Assembly (NCBI GenBank): GCA_000711775.1
Contig: ARYC01002623.1
Location: 1 to 64,000 of the forward strand
DNA length: 64,000 bases
Reading direction: 5' to 3'
Source: Oxytricha trifallax
Lineage: Eukaryota; Ciliophora; Spirotrichea; Sporadotrichida; Oxytrichidae
Shown here: piece after piece, positions 24,604 through 36,949 of the stretch
How positions within the stretch are numbered: position 1 is the stretch's first letter
How the letters are laid out: each line of letters starts with the position of its first letter
Program-made: the position numbers and the translations under genes
The notes under the pieces: model-generated
What the model was told of the DNA's origin: nothing
Databases searched by the model: none
What the model saw: the letters and a program-made list of their open reading frames with translations, nothing else

Positions 24604-24722
24604 TTACTTAAATTACTAATACTTGAACATTAAACCCCTACATAATCCCTATTTAAACCCTAATAAATTATGCCTTAATAGTGTACTTTTATCAATCAAA
24701 AACATTATTAAATTAGAAAGTT
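24604..24722. repeat. TBE copy 1, right terminal inverted repeat (terminus lost)
   Basis: It matches the inverse of the left repeat through CCCCTACATAATCCC and TATGCCTTAATAGTG to GAAAG at about 24722. The last 17 bp or so, which would carry the C4A4 telomere-like units, are replaced by unrelated sequence. Confidence 0.85.
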
Positions 24723-25295
24723 AATTGCTAATGGTACCAACCACTTGGGACTTTCTGATATAGCTTTCTACTACACTAAGGCCTATCGAGGGCAGGTAGG
24801 AAGTTGCTAGCGCAACGCATGAGGGACCAGTCGGCGGGGTTCAATCTGTCAGCGTACACTCTTCGAATAAGCTGGATCCTAAGATTTTCCTGCATTAGAT
24901 GAGTCTATTGGCTTGAGTTCAGTTTCCTAGGTAATAGGGAGCAGGATGAAGGTACGCTCTGCCTTCGAAAGTGAGAAGACGAAAATCATTGAAGCCAACG
25001 ATAAGGATTTTTCTCCTACACAGGGTTAGGGTGCTGAAGCTACCACAGCGAAAGGATAGGGATTACGTTTCCCAGCAGCGGCGGGACCGGTAAGCGTTTT
25101 TCTCCACCTTCTGTTTTCCAGTTGGATCTAACGAGCTCTGTCCCCAGGTACAAAATGGGATGACATCTTGATTTTGGGAGAAGACTAGGTAATAGCGAGG
25201 ATGGTTTTTCGGAGTTTTCTACTTCATGACTGCCACGTCACGGAATTTGCCACGTCAATTCACTCAGATACGTATACGTCACGACTAAGATTGAT
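24723..25295. other. GC-rich island abutting the broken TBE end
   Basis: About 570 bp of markedly higher G+C content than any flanking sequence, beginning right after the truncated TBE repeat. It contains the hairpin GTTGCTAGCGCAAC, GGCGGGGTTC, CAGCAGCGGCGGGACCGG, and a paired GCCACGTCA near its right end. One plus-strand frame lacks TGA from about 24820 to 25300 (with 24944 ATG: MKVRSAFESEKTKIIEANDK), but composition alone could explain that. I recognise neither rRNA nor a known RNA or protein family. It may be a macronuclear-destined segment, a structured RNA gene, or foreign DNA. Confidence 0.55.
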
Positions 25296-27131
25296 GTTTT
25301 GATTTTAGTATTAAACAGTGATATGTTAAATTTATTTGATTTTAATAGTAATTAAAATACAATTAAGATTTAGAGAATAAAAGTTTTGGTAGATAATAAT
25401 AATTCATAACTAAATAACAGAATTCTTAATTGATAAAATTAAATATATAGGAATCTTAAAATAATAAGATTAATCATTTAATATGCTTTTTTTAATAGAT
25501 TAAATAATTTAAAATAAAAGGAATTTCATGTATATTTTGTAAAAGCAATAATTCAATATCTGCTTTCTTAAATTTTAGTTTACATTATTGAATGGGAGTA
25601 AACCCTTTGCCGATTAATGATTAAAAAATACATTTACTCTAAATAATTACATAATGCAACAATCTAACATATAAATTAAAATATTAAACCAGGCATTTTA
25701 TACTTCTTAAATAATATAAAATAGCTTTACCACTGTTAAAATTGCATCAATGGTTCTTTTTTGTATTAACTGATAAATGGCTTATAATTTTATTGTTTTT
25801 TAAATAACTAATTTTCGTGGATATTTAATATCCTTTAACAATAAAGAATAAGCAACCTTTTCAGGCAATGATAATATTTCTTGAAAATCTAAATTAAATA
25901 TAAACATTATTTGTTTTACTAAATGTTATTTAAAATTTAGAGAAGTTATTTCATGCTTTTAGCATGTTATGAGACTTGTTAGTATGTAAAATAGATTATT
26001 AAATGCTAATTTCTAATTAAAGGAATTACAGAAAAAGCTAATAAATCTACTCTTCGTTTTGCCTATGCCAAATTAAAATCGCTTTGTTTTTATTTGTGCT
26101 AAAAATTATCAATAATTATCCATAAAGTATATATCAAAATAAGACTAGGTACTAATATGTTTGATATTGAAGTATATTATTGTTAAATATATTGCTATAT
26201 TCATCATTGAGGTAACAAAGATATTAGAACTCGTAAAATTAGATTATCAACTGTATTATTAATTTAATATTCATAAAATACTGGATTCTTTATGTTTATT
26301 ATATTTGTTTGTATATGCTTTTATGTGTGAAATTTCTCCAATGTATCAATAAATTATGCTTCAAAGATAGGGAACTTTCTATTATGTTAAAGTCTTTTCA
26401 GGTTTAGTTTGTCTGTAATTCATTTATCATTAAATATAGAATTTATTCAAGCAACTTGTTAGATAATAATTTTCATTTATGCTAACTATAACTTTAAGAT
26501 TTACTTAAGCTTTTTAAAATTAACTTTTTTATTTATATTATTTGTTTATTTCCTGCTATCTTTCATATTTAGTTCAATCTCTCTAATTTTAGAACACATA
26601 ATTTTCATTTTAAATCTTAATAGTATAAGAATTATTTATTTTAAAACAATAAATGATGACATATTTCATCAATATAGATTATTTTAATTTTATAATTTTA
26701 TTTTATCTATTATTTCAAGATATGGAACTTTCATTAAAAGTTTCCTTTCTACTAAGTTTAATTAAATCTTTACTTGCTATAATTTTAATTTAATCTATAT
26801 TGGAAATCTATTAGTTTTAATATCAATAATAAAGTTCAAAATTAAAAAAATATTCATAATAAAAATTTAAAACATTTAAAATAAGTATATAAAACAAGTA
26901 TAAATACTATATATTATTTTTTGATAATCTTTTACTTAATAATTATAATTAAAAGATACAGATATTTATGATTAGTTGTTAATATTGTAAAGAATAAACG
27001 TAGAGACATTTTTAAAACTAGTTTAAATTGAATAGCTTTTCTATTAAAATTAAATTTCAATGTTAAAATATCAATTTAATATCAATATAAATGATAATTA
27101 AGCTTTTAGTTTTATAATTTTATTAAAAGAT
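25296..27131. other. A+T-rich spacer
   Basis: Extremely A+T-rich; no supported feature. Confidence 0.55.
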
Positions 27132-27509
27132 TGGTTCGGATAGAATTGTGATGAGGAATACGGCAACTTAGTGAGAATTCAAGTAGAAAGAAGTGAAACT
27201 ATTTGATCGAACATTAGCGAGGATATTATATCGTAAATCAGCAGACAGAAACCGCAAACTGGAACAAACGATCAGATTGTTTTGTAGAACTTCAGTCAGA
27301 CTGAAAAAGGAATTGACAATGGAACTGTGAGGACTCCATTTTAGTAAAATGGGTAAGGATTTGATTGAGCTTGATATTTAAGTGTTCAAACAAGAATGAA
27401 ACAGGATGAAAAACCTCAAATTAATAAAAGACAGATGAGCAAGTGAGGAAGATCAAGGGGAAAAGGAGAAGAGAAAAAAACACAATCAGAGGATGAAGAG
27501 AAAATATGA
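27132..27509 (+). pseudogene. Coding-like relic, unknown function
   Basis: A purine-rich block less A+T-rich than its flanks. The plus-strand frame begins WFGQNCDEEYGNLVRIQVER, continues NISEDIISQISRQKPQTGTN and TVRTPFQQNGQGF, then MKQDEKPQINKRQMSK and GEEKKTQSEDEEK. It is interrupted by four in-frame TGA codons. The amino-acid mix (D, E, G, T, V) is unlike translated A+T-rich noise. No family was recognised. A decayed gene or an exon group are both possible. Confidence 0.38.
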
Positions 27510-28327
27510 TTAAGTGAGATATAGTGAAGAGATGTGAAGAATACATAGAAGATCAGAAAAATCAGTTTAAAAACTGAAAATAACTGTCGCATTTCATGAA
27601 TAACTATTTATTTATATTTAACTAATTATAAACAGTTTACTATTACTATTTTTAAGAACATTAGTATTAATGACTTCATTCCAAATAATAATCTTTGAAA
27701 AAACTGATTAAAGATTACGAAGATCATCTTTGAATGCATTTAAAGTGATTGTTTATAATAGTATTAGACATTTAAAAAAAAGTTAATCATAAAAAATCAG
27801 ATATTTTTAATCAATTTTTAATTAGTAAATATTTAATTAAAGTTTATAATTAAGTTAATAAAATAACTAAAATATTCATTTGAAGATTTTATTCTTGAAT
27901 ATTTATTAGTCCCATTATAGTACAGGACAAATGATACTAATTTTTAAAATAAATGTTTAAATAAAATATATATATAACTATTCTTGTATTCATAGAAAAA
28001 AAAAGTATTAGTAAATTTTAATTCAATTTTATCGATAATATATTTATAAAAACCTAATAGAAGCTGCATATATATTAACAATCGCATGTTTTACTTAAAT
28101 AATGAATGAAATATTAACAATCTATTCAATATAAATTATAAATATTAATAAACTAATTTAAATCTTTATTTTCAAAGCAATTATGATATATTTTACGAAA
28201 AATATATGATTACAAGAATTTGATTAAGAATATTAGATATAATAAAAATGTCTGATCAGATGATGCCATGCCACTCACAATAAATATAAGTTACAAGAAA
28301 CATATCTAATTTTTTATTTTTTATAGT
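27510..28327. other. A+T-rich spacer
   Basis: No supported gene or repeat. Confidence 0.5.
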
Positions 28328-28430
28328 GAGTTTTCGACAAGAAAGAAAAGGGATAGGCACATATTATTGGAATGATGGTGACATCAATGAAGGATAATGG
28401 ATGAATGATAAAAGATGTTCTTAGATACCA
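28328..28430 (+). pseudogene. MORN-repeat-like fragment
   Basis: One plus-strand frame reads SFRQERKGIGTYYWNDGDIN and then EGQWMNDKRCS. The G-x-G-x-Y-x-W-x-D-G-x-x-x-x-G-x-W pattern is that of a MORN repeat, a module found in many ciliate kinases and cortical proteins. Only one repeat is present, and the flanks are A+T-rich. It is either a relic or a single precursor segment of a longer gene. It lies about 140 bp left of the inverted-repeat unit carrying the ARF pseudogene. Confidence 0.45.
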
Positions 28431-28572
28431 TATTTACTTAAGTCAATCCCAATTCTTAATTATATTATCCTTTTTCATTTTAAATTAAAGACTTCCCCTT
28501 ATTTTTCATAAATAAACAATTTAATAAATGATTAATAACCTACTTATATTAGAAATACAAAAATGAAATTCT

Positions 28573-29441
28573 TTAATATTAAGCAAGTATTTTCGAAATG
28601 TGGAAGTTGTTTCAACAAAATTAAAAAAACGATAGAATTATGATTATTTTATATCAAATTTCATTACATTGCTCTCCAAAGTTTGGCAATGACTTATTGG
28701 CAAGAAAGAGAAAAGAATACTCGTGGTCGGTCTCGATGCTGCTGGTAAGACCACCATCTTTTACAAACTAAAGCTCGGTAAGGTCCTCACAACTCTCCCA
28801 ACTATCGGCTTCATCGTGGAGACGGTTGACTACAAGAACAGTGGTTTCACCTTGTGGGATGTAGGCGGTCAAGACAAGATTAGACTCTTTTTGAGATACT
28901 ATTACCAAACACCTAAGGTTTAATTTTTCTCGTTGACTCAAACGATAGAGACAGAGTGATGACTCCAGAGAAGAACTTCACAAGATAATCTCTGAGGAAG
29001 AATTAATATAGCAGTTCTCTTGGTATTCCCCAATAAGCAAGATCCTCCAGGCTCTGTGACTTGCACAGAGATTACCGATAAACTAGGTAACCACACTATC
29101 ACAGGCAGAATTTGGTACATTCAAAGCTCATGTAAAGTAACTGTAGATGATTTTTATGATGGTCCTGACTTGGTCTCAAATCATGTTGTCTCAAATTGAA
29201 ATGCTAAAAGGTATTTCATTTAGTGTTTGGATCTTTGAACTGTGCAGATCAATTAAGAAATCTCTATCTCTTGAATGTAGCGAATTATTGCTATTACTTA
29301 TAAATATATGTTTAATTTAAATTATAATATGTTCAAAATAACTCACTCTTTTAAAGAAGTAATTTGATAATTTTGTAATTTTATCGTTTTTTGAATTTGA
29401 TTGTAACAACTTCCAAATTTCGAAAATATTTGCTTAATATA
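28573..29441. mobile_element. Inverted-repeat-bounded unit carrying an ARF pseudogene
   Basis: An inverted repeat of about 85 bp flanks the ARF pseudogene. The left arm is about 28573-28660 (TATTAAGCAAGTATTTTCG, GGAAGTTGTTTCAAC, AAAAAAACGAT). The right arm is about 29360-29441, and its reverse complement reads TATTAAGCAAATATTTTCG, GGAAGTTGTTACAATC, AAAAAACGAT. The arms match at roughly 80%. The layout of terminal inverted repeats around a captured cellular gene fragment is like a non-autonomous DNA transposon that picked up a gene. No clear target duplication was found, and no second copy lies in the window. Confidence 0.6.
28669..29199 (+). pseudogene. ARF-family small GTPase pseudogene, almost full length
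   Basis: The coding region reads [28 protein letters not shown] (P-loop), LPTIGF (switch Thr), [11 protein letters not shown] (G3). After a frameshift near 28920 it gives [20 protein letters not shown], and after another AVLLVFPNKQDPPGS (G4 NKQD), EITDKLGNH and WYIQSSC, closing with TGA (29197-29199). This covers the whole ARF fold of about 180 residues; in cells ARF proteins recruit coats to membranes. An in-frame TGA precedes LIGKK, and the initiator region is degraded. Absence of introns is compatible with a retrocopy or with capture by the flanking inverted-repeat unit. Confidence 0.93.
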
Positions 29442-30700
29442 AAATAAGAAATTGAGAAGATTAAGAGTGGTGCCTTTGTAAATCAAGCAAGTATTTTTTA
29501 ATTATTTAAAATATCATTCAAATTAATCATTGATTGAGCTACATTTAATAAAAAATGGGCTAAGTGTAGCTTTTTTAAAAATAATATAACCTTTTACATT
29601 AACTTCTTCAAATGACCATACCATCATTAAAAAAGCCTCAAGCTGATATGATTTAAGCTTCTGCCAATTTTAGTATTTAATGCGTCTCAAAGAAATTTGA
29701 TAATCGATCTTAAAAAACATGTTATAAATAGCAGTTTATCAAAAAAATATTTTGAAAGTCAAAATAGTAATAATAATAGTAAAATTTATAGTAATTAAAA
29801 TAGAGAAAGAAGAACTCCCAATTTAAGCGATACTTGTGAAACAAATTAATTCTAATTACGTTAATAAAACATCAATAAGTACAAATATTTTGATATAAAA
29901 AATTTAATTTCTCTTAAAATCATAATACTCTCTGAAAATATCAAATTACTATTATTTTATTTTTCAAAGTCCATAACAAATAAAGTGTTGAGTTAATCAA
30001 ATATTATTAAAAATTTCAAAAATACAAAAATTGTTATTAGGCATAAAATTATAATACTTTAGATCATTCCTAAGTCATAGAATATTTCTAATGGTAGAGA
30101 TAAGAAAAGCCAAATGATTGCAAAATAAAAATAAGCATATTTTATGTAAAAATGCTAAAATAAGATCTAGTGTATCAAGTGCAAATTAATACAAAATATA
30201 CTTTATTAAATGGGCTTACTTATTTTCATTCTTTCAACTTTTAAGCAATATTTTCTATTAAAAAATGTTGTATGCATATATATATATACTTTTTCAAAAA
30301 ATAATAAGATGATTAGAGAGATTAGATAATCTAGTGTTTAAAGCAAATAAATAATGCTTAAATTAATAAGCAAGTAGTTCAATTGTAGTAAAAAAGCATA
30401 TTTAAATAACTAAAATAGATTTAATAAAAACTAAATAAATATAATCTCTAACGAAGTTCAGAGTATTTATTTTTTTATAATTAATATCTCTGAATATGGT
30501 TAACTCATAATTATTTTTATATTCATAACATTATATGATTGAAACAATGCATCTTAAATAACAATAAATCCTAGAGATAAAATTATGTAAATATTCTTTT
30601 ATAATATTTTAATCAAAAAATAGTATTTTTTATAAAGATTTTCTTGAACACTTTGAATGTAAGAAATTAATAAAAATATCCAACTATTAATATAATTTAT
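29442..30700. other. A+T-rich spacer
   Basis: No supported gene. A second AAGCAAGTATTTTTTA occurs near 29488 and echoes the inverted-repeat end just to the left. A short TA microsatellite lies near 30275. Confidence 0.5.
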
Positions 30701-30933
30701 AAACCCCGTAAGTCTATTAAGAATAATCAAATTAAAATTAAAATATCATAGGCTGTTACTAAAAATAATTAGGCTAAAACAAAATAACGCACCCTTATTA
30801 GTTTTTTTTTAGAAAAAATTATTCGGGGCAATTGATTTAATAATTAGTCAAACTTTAATAATTTAAGCCAATAATAACATAATTTTATAATTCTTATTTC
30901 TCAATCTTCATTTTTAATTGACTAATGAGGTTT
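30701..30933. mobile_element. MITE with telomere-like termini, copy 2
   Basis: The ends AACCCCGTAAGTCTATTAAG and the inverse of AAACCTCATTAGTCAATTAA are bounded by TA on each side. Length is 233 bp. The interior shares GGCTAATTATT-like motifs with the copy inserted in the TBE (21790-22051), but divergence is high, so this looks like an older member. Non-coding. Confidence 0.75.
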
Positions 30934-31718
30934 TACAAGATCTATATCTTATTAACTATTATTTAAATATCTAATTTAAGTCATAAATTTCATTTAATAT
31001 GTTGAGTAATCATATAATTCTACTTGATGTCTAGTAAAACTATATTTAATCTTTGTCTTACTCAGCCATTAATCATGCATAAAGGAATTAAAATTAAAAA
31101 TAAATGACTAAAATTAAATTTTTCATAAATTAAAAATAGATTCTTGCTAAAATATGAATTTTGAATTTAATAAAGAACAAATTAAAATATAAAACAATAA
31201 ACAATAAAATAACAAGTTTAAATAGCTATACCAGGACATTAAAGTCAAAAAGCAAATTAATATGTTATTGTTTATTAAATAATTTATAATTTATTGATAT
31301 ATCTAGTGATTTTAAACACTTAAATATATAATGTTACTAAATTTTAATATTTATGATAATTGTAAAAAAATTTCAAATAAAAGGCTTAAGATTTTAAATT
31401 TAAAAAAATTGTAATTAAGTGTTAAATATTTTAAAATATTGGCATCTTTATTAAATAAAATACATTGAAAATGGGGAATATAAAAATAAAATAGAAAACT
31501 AATAATTGAAATATATAAAAGCCATTTAATAGTAAAACATCTAGATAAAAATATCCCTATATATTAAATAAAGTGATTAAAGATAACTACTAACTTAAAT
31601 TGCAGTTTATGATAATGGAGTTTGTTAATATTTTGATTTAGTAATTTCTTAACGCAGTGTTTCTAATTGTTGCAGCTGCATTACAAAAAATTATATTCTT
31701 ATTATTTTGTTACTTTTA
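30934..31718. other. A+T-rich spacer
   Basis: No supported feature up to the start of the satellite. Confidence 0.5.
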
Positions 31719-34700
31719 GATGTAACATCAGTGACCATTTTAAATTGTGTTTTCAGACTAATTTCAATGTGGTGAACAATTCTAATAACTTTAAATGGTT
31801 TGAGAGCATTTCTTCCATGAGGGCTTTGGAAATGAACATATTCTTTGTGTGGTACTTTAAAATGAAATGTTTTGAATTGTCTAAAATTTAATTTAATCAA
31901 TTTTCAAGTGTTCTGTGTCATCGTCAAATGCAAAGAGAATAATCTTGCGAGCTTATAGTTAAGAAAACTGTAACTAGCAAGAGTAGAATACTTTTGAATT
32001 CCCATGAGTTTATTCTCCCTCCGATTTGTGACTTTCATAAAGTATTTATTGAAATATAAAATATTATGTATCTAATCGTCTCTTAAATTTAAGGTAATCA
32101 TTGAAGATGTAACATCAGTGACCATTTTAAATTGTGTTTTCAGACTAATTTCAATGTGGTGGTGAACAATTCTAAATAACTTCAAATGGTTTGAGAGCAT
32201 TGCCTCCATGAGGGCTTTGGAAATGAACAATTTCTTTGTGTGGTACTTTAAAATGAAATGTTTTGAATTGTCTAAAATTTAATTTAAACCATTTTCAAGG
32301 GTCCTGTGTCATCGTCAAATGCAAAGTGAATATTCTTGCGAGCTTATAATAAAGAAAAATGTATTAAGCAAGAGTAGAATACTTTTGAATTCACATGAGT
32401 TTATTATCCCTCCGATTTTTGACTTTCATAAGTATATATTGAAATATAAAATATTTTGTATCTAATCGTCTCTTAAATTTAAGATAATCATTGAAGATGT
32501 AACATCAATGACCATTTTAAATTGTATTTTCAGATTAATTTCAATGTGGTGAACATTTCTAATACTTTAAAATGGTTTAAGAGCATTTCTTCCATGAGGG
32601 CTTTGGAAATGAACAATTTCTTTGTGTGGTACTTTAAAATGAAATTTTTTGAATTGTCTAAAATTTAATTTAAACCATTTTCAAGGGTCCTGTGTCATCG
32701 TCAAATGCAAAGTGAATATTCTTGCGAGCTTATAATAAAGAAAAATGTATTAAGCAAGAGTAGAATACTTTTGAATTCACATGAGTTTATTCTCCCTCCG
32801 ATTTTTGACTTTCATAAAGTATATATTGAAATATAAAATATTATTGTATCTAATCGTCTCTTAAATTTAAGGTAATCATTGAAGATGTAACATCAGTGAC
32901 CATTTTAAATTGTGTTTTCAGATTAATTTCAATGTGGTGAACAATTCTAAATAACTTTAAATGGTTTGAGAGCATTGCCTCCATGAGGGCTTTGGAAATG
33001 AACAATTTCTTTGTGTGGTACTTTAAAATGAAATGTTTTGAATTGTCTAAAATTTAATTTAAACCATTTTCAAGTGTTCTGTGTCATCGTCAAATGCAAA
33101 GTGAATAATCTTGCGAGCTTATAATAAAGAAAACTGTAACAAGCAAGAGTAGAATACTTTTGAATTCACATGAGTTTATTCTCCCTCCGATTTGTGACTT
33201 TCATAAAGTATATATTGAAATATAAAATATAATGTATATAAGCATTTCTTAAATTTAAGTTAATCATTGAAGATGTAACATCAGTGACCATTTTAAATTG
33301 TGTTTTCAGACTAATTTCAATGTGGTGGTGCACAATTATAATAACTTTAAATGGTTTGAGAGCATTGTCTCCATGAGGGCTTTGGAAATGAACAATTTCT
33401 TTGTGTGGTACTTTAAAATGAAATGTTTTGAATTGTCTAAAATTTAATTTAAACCATTTTCAAGTGTTCTGTGTCATCGTCAAATGCAAAGTGAATAATC
33501 TTGCGAGCTTATAATAAAGAAAAATGTAACAAGCAAGAGTAGAATACTTTTGAATTCACATGAGTTTATTATCCCTCCGATTTTTGACATTCATAAAGTA
33601 TATATTGAAATATAAAATATTTTGTATCTAATCGTTTCTTAAATTTAAGTTAATCATTGAAGATGTAACATCAGTGACCATTTTAAATTGTGTTTTCAGA
33701 CTAATTTCAATGTGGTGAACAATTCTAATAACTTTAAATGGTTTGAGAGCATTGCCTCCATGAGGGCTTTGGAAATGAACAATTTCTTTGTGTGGTACTT
33801 TAAAATGAAATGTTTTGAATTGTCTAAAATTTAATTTAAACCATTTTCAAGTGTTCTGTGTCATCGTCAAATGCAAAGTGAATAATCTTGCGAGCTTATA
33901 ATAAAGAAAAATGTAACAAGCAAGAGTAGAATACTTTTGAATTCACATGAGTTTATTATCCCTCCGATTTTTGACATTCATAAAGTATATATTGAAATAT
34001 AAAATATTTTGTATCTAATGGTTTCTTAAATTTAAGTTAATCATTGAAGATGTAACATCAGTGACCATTTTAAATTGTGTTTTCAGATTAATTTCAATGT
34101 GGTTAACAATTCATAATAACTTTAAATGGTTTGAGAGCATTGCCTCCATGAGGGCTTTGGAAATGAACAATTTCTTTGTGTGGTACTTTAAAATGAAATG
34201 TTTTGAATTGTCTAAAATTTAATTTAAACCATTTTCAAGTGTTCTGTGTCATCGTCAAATGCAAAGTGAATAATCTTGCGAGCTTATAATAAAGAAAAAT
34301 GTAACAAGCAAGAGTAGAATACTTATGAATTCACATGAGTTTATTCTTCCTCCAATTTTTGACTTTCATAAAGTATATATTGAAATATAAAATATTATGT
34401 ATCTAATCGTATATTAAAATTAAGTTAATCATTGAAGATGTAACATCAGTGACCATTTTAAATTGTGTTTTCAGATTAATTTCAATGTGGTGAACATTTC
34501 TAATAAGTTTAAATGGTTTGAGAGCATTTCTTCCATGAGGGCTTTGGAAATGAACAATTTCTTTTTGTGGTACTTTAAAATGAAATGTTTTTAATTAGCT
34601 AAAATTTAATTTAAACCATTTTCAAGTGTTCTGTGTCATCGTCAAATGCAAAGTGAATAATCTTGCGAGCTTATAATAAAAAAATGTTACAAGCAAGAGT

Positions 34701-35211
34701 AGAATACTTTTGAATTCACATGAGTTTATTCTCCCTCCGATTTGTGACTTTCATTAAGTATAAATTGAAATATAAAATATTATGTATATATAAGCATCTC
34801 TTAAATTTAAGTTAATCATTGAAGATGTAACATCAGTGACCATTTCAAATTGTGTTTTCAGACTAATTTCAATGTGGTGAACAATTCTATACAACTTTAA
34901 ATGGTTTGAGAGCATTGCCTCCATGAGGGCTTTGGAAATGAACAATTTCTTTGTGTCGTACTTTTTAAAATGAAATGTTTTGAATTGTCTAAAATTTAAT
35001 TTTAACCATTTTCAAGTGTTCTGTGTCATCGTCAAATGGAAAGTGAATAATCTTGCGAGCTTATAATAAAGAAAAATGTATTAAGCAACAGTAGAATACT
35101 TTTGAATTCACATGAGTTTATTCTCCCTCCGAATTGTGACTTTCATAAAGTATATATTGATATATAAAATAATATGTATCTAATGGTTTCTTAAATTAAA
35201 GGTAATCATTT
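31719..35211. repeat. 388-bp satellite, nine complete copies
   Basis: The landmark GATGTAACATCAnTGACC starts at 31719, 32106, 32496, 32884, 33272, 33662, 34049, 34437 and 34824, giving periods of 387-390 bp. The array begins exactly at this landmark and ends at 35211 one full period after the last, so it holds almost exactly nine units. Units are over 90% alike. Short open frames on both strands (for example 31667-31891 +, 31691-31900 - and 34754-34945 -) are repeat-borne and not genes. There is no sequence relation to the 382-bp satellite at the window start. Confidence 0.97.
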
Positions 35212-36949
35212 TCTCTCCATCAAACAATTTTGTAGATTAGTGTTTTCTGAGTAAATTAATTAAATTCCCACCTGATTCGATGTTAATATATTGACCATTC
35301 ATGAACATAATAAAAATTCACAGATCCTATTTTAAGACAAAAAAGACTTAGTTTTATTTACGGTTTATATTATTTATAATAGTGAATCACTAATCATAAA
35401 GCATAGATTTCATTGAAAATTAATTCAACTATTTAATCCTGCATATAAAATGTTTCATACATTTAGTTATATAATTCCCACAGAAATTGATTTTCTGATG
35501 TATCAGTATTCAAATTGAGACACAGGACACATGCAAATAATTCATCTTAAATTTGCAATAGATTTGTTTTTCAAGGAAATAATTTAACATGCACTCTTGG
35601 TTGCAGTGGATTATCAGGAAGTGCAATTATGTTTGAATGTATAAAAATTTATTGACAAAAATAATTGGTAAATGAAAAAATCAATTATGAAATAGCCATA
35701 TACTAAAGTATAAAAAAAGAAGAACCTAGGTTAACAATGATTATCTTTAAAAATGAAAAATATTAAAAAATTTTACATTAAAATATGATTTGAAAATCAT
35801 TTTTATCAAAATAATATTGCAAAGCTAACAATTCCCTCCTAATATAGCTTAGTTAACTAAATTAACCTTTCACCAGTTAAAATAGAGATTGATTCGATGA
35901 GTTAAATCTTTGATAATTTAACTTGCACATAGATTTTATAGGTGTTTTCAAAAGAAGTAACTTACTTCCAACAATTGGTCATTACATATTCACTGATGCT
36001 TCTTCTTCAAACTTTGAAAAGAGCAAATTGAGATAAGTGCTATTAAAACTTATGGATCAATTGAGTTGAGTTTTAATAATGTTTAGTTCAGTTTCAATAA
36101 GTATTTACAGCCTTCCTACACAAGAACAAGAGCAGTCTTTTATATTAAGAATAAAATTATGGATTTTTTAACCTTGAAATCAACAATATAAAGCTAAATT
36201 AGGTCTATATGATATTGCTGAATTTGATTCATAAAATGATGTCTATTTTTATTAGCTCTATTTTTTTTAGTTAAGGCTCAGCAACAATTCATTCCAAAAT
36301 AAGAATACTTTAATCAAGCAATGTAAATATAAGAGAAACTGAAAAGATCAGTGCAAATTTTAAAATCATATATTATTTAATGGTTTAAGAGATTAACTGC
36401 CTCAAGCTTTCCCTTAAATTACAATCAAAATGACATCATAAAGAAAGATTAAATCATTCAAGATAACTTATTCATAGATAGTTTTAGAGTTATCAATATG
36501 GTTAGAAGCATTTTCAACGTTTATTCCTAATCTCTATAAATATAAAATTTTTAAATTAACTATTTTTTAAGTTAGATAGGTAATGATATTATAGATTTAG
36601 CTTTGTTTAACTTACAGCTGAGAGAGCCATTTATAAATTTTGAAAACTAAGGTATTATTCCAATATTAGATTTGAATATTTATTTTTAATTAGAAATTGA
36701 TTTACTTAACACTAAATATGGAGTAAGTTATCTTTAATATTATGAATTTTAAACATCACTATTTTCAAGTCATCTTTCTTATCCTTGAATTATTTTGAAA
36801 ATTTTGAAATTTATCTTATTTCATCAACTTCAACTTCTACAACTTCATCGACAACTTCCTCTTTAAATATAAACCCCAAAAGTTTGATTAAATTAGAACA
36901 GAAAAAACCTAACTGCCACTATTTTGGCAATACTATAGATAGAGCTAGA
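35212..36949. other. A+T-rich spacer
   Basis: No supported gene. Near 36840-36900 the sequence is slightly less A+T-rich and may already belong to the decayed gene to the right. Confidence 0.45.

Larger units (their letters stand above)
20427..24722 (-). mobile_element. TBE transposon, complete length but decayed (copy 1)
   Basis: The left end is CAAAACCCCAAAACCC with ATT outside it. The right end keeps most of the terminal inverted repeat to about 24722 but lacks the final telomere-like GGGTTTTGGGGTTTTG, so the target duplication cannot be confirmed. Inside, all three TBE genes are present: 57-kDa type (-), 22-kDa type (+) and transposase (-). The orientation is opposite to the copy at 51.4-55.5 kb. 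All three genes are disrupted, and a 262-bp MITE sits in the 57-kDa gene. Without the MITE the element is about 4.03 kb, close to the 4.15 kb of the other copy; a deletion of about 105 bp in the 22-kDa gene explains most of the difference. Confidence 0.96.

Noticed and set aside
24723..25295. Ribosomal RNA gene fragment
   Set aside because: Despite the G+C content, no stretch matches conserved small- or large-subunit rRNA motifs that I know.
31667..34945. Small ORFs on both strands (31667-31891, 31691-31900, 34754-34945)
   Set aside because: They are parts of the 388-bp satellite unit, not genes.
31719..35211. Regular repeats as a CRISPR array
   Set aside because: Units are 388 bp with no spacer structure, in a eukaryotic germline context.
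36865..36900. AAACCCCAAAAGTTTGATTA as another TBE end
   Set aside because: Only the first dozen bases resemble the TBE terminus, and the following repeat sequence is absent.
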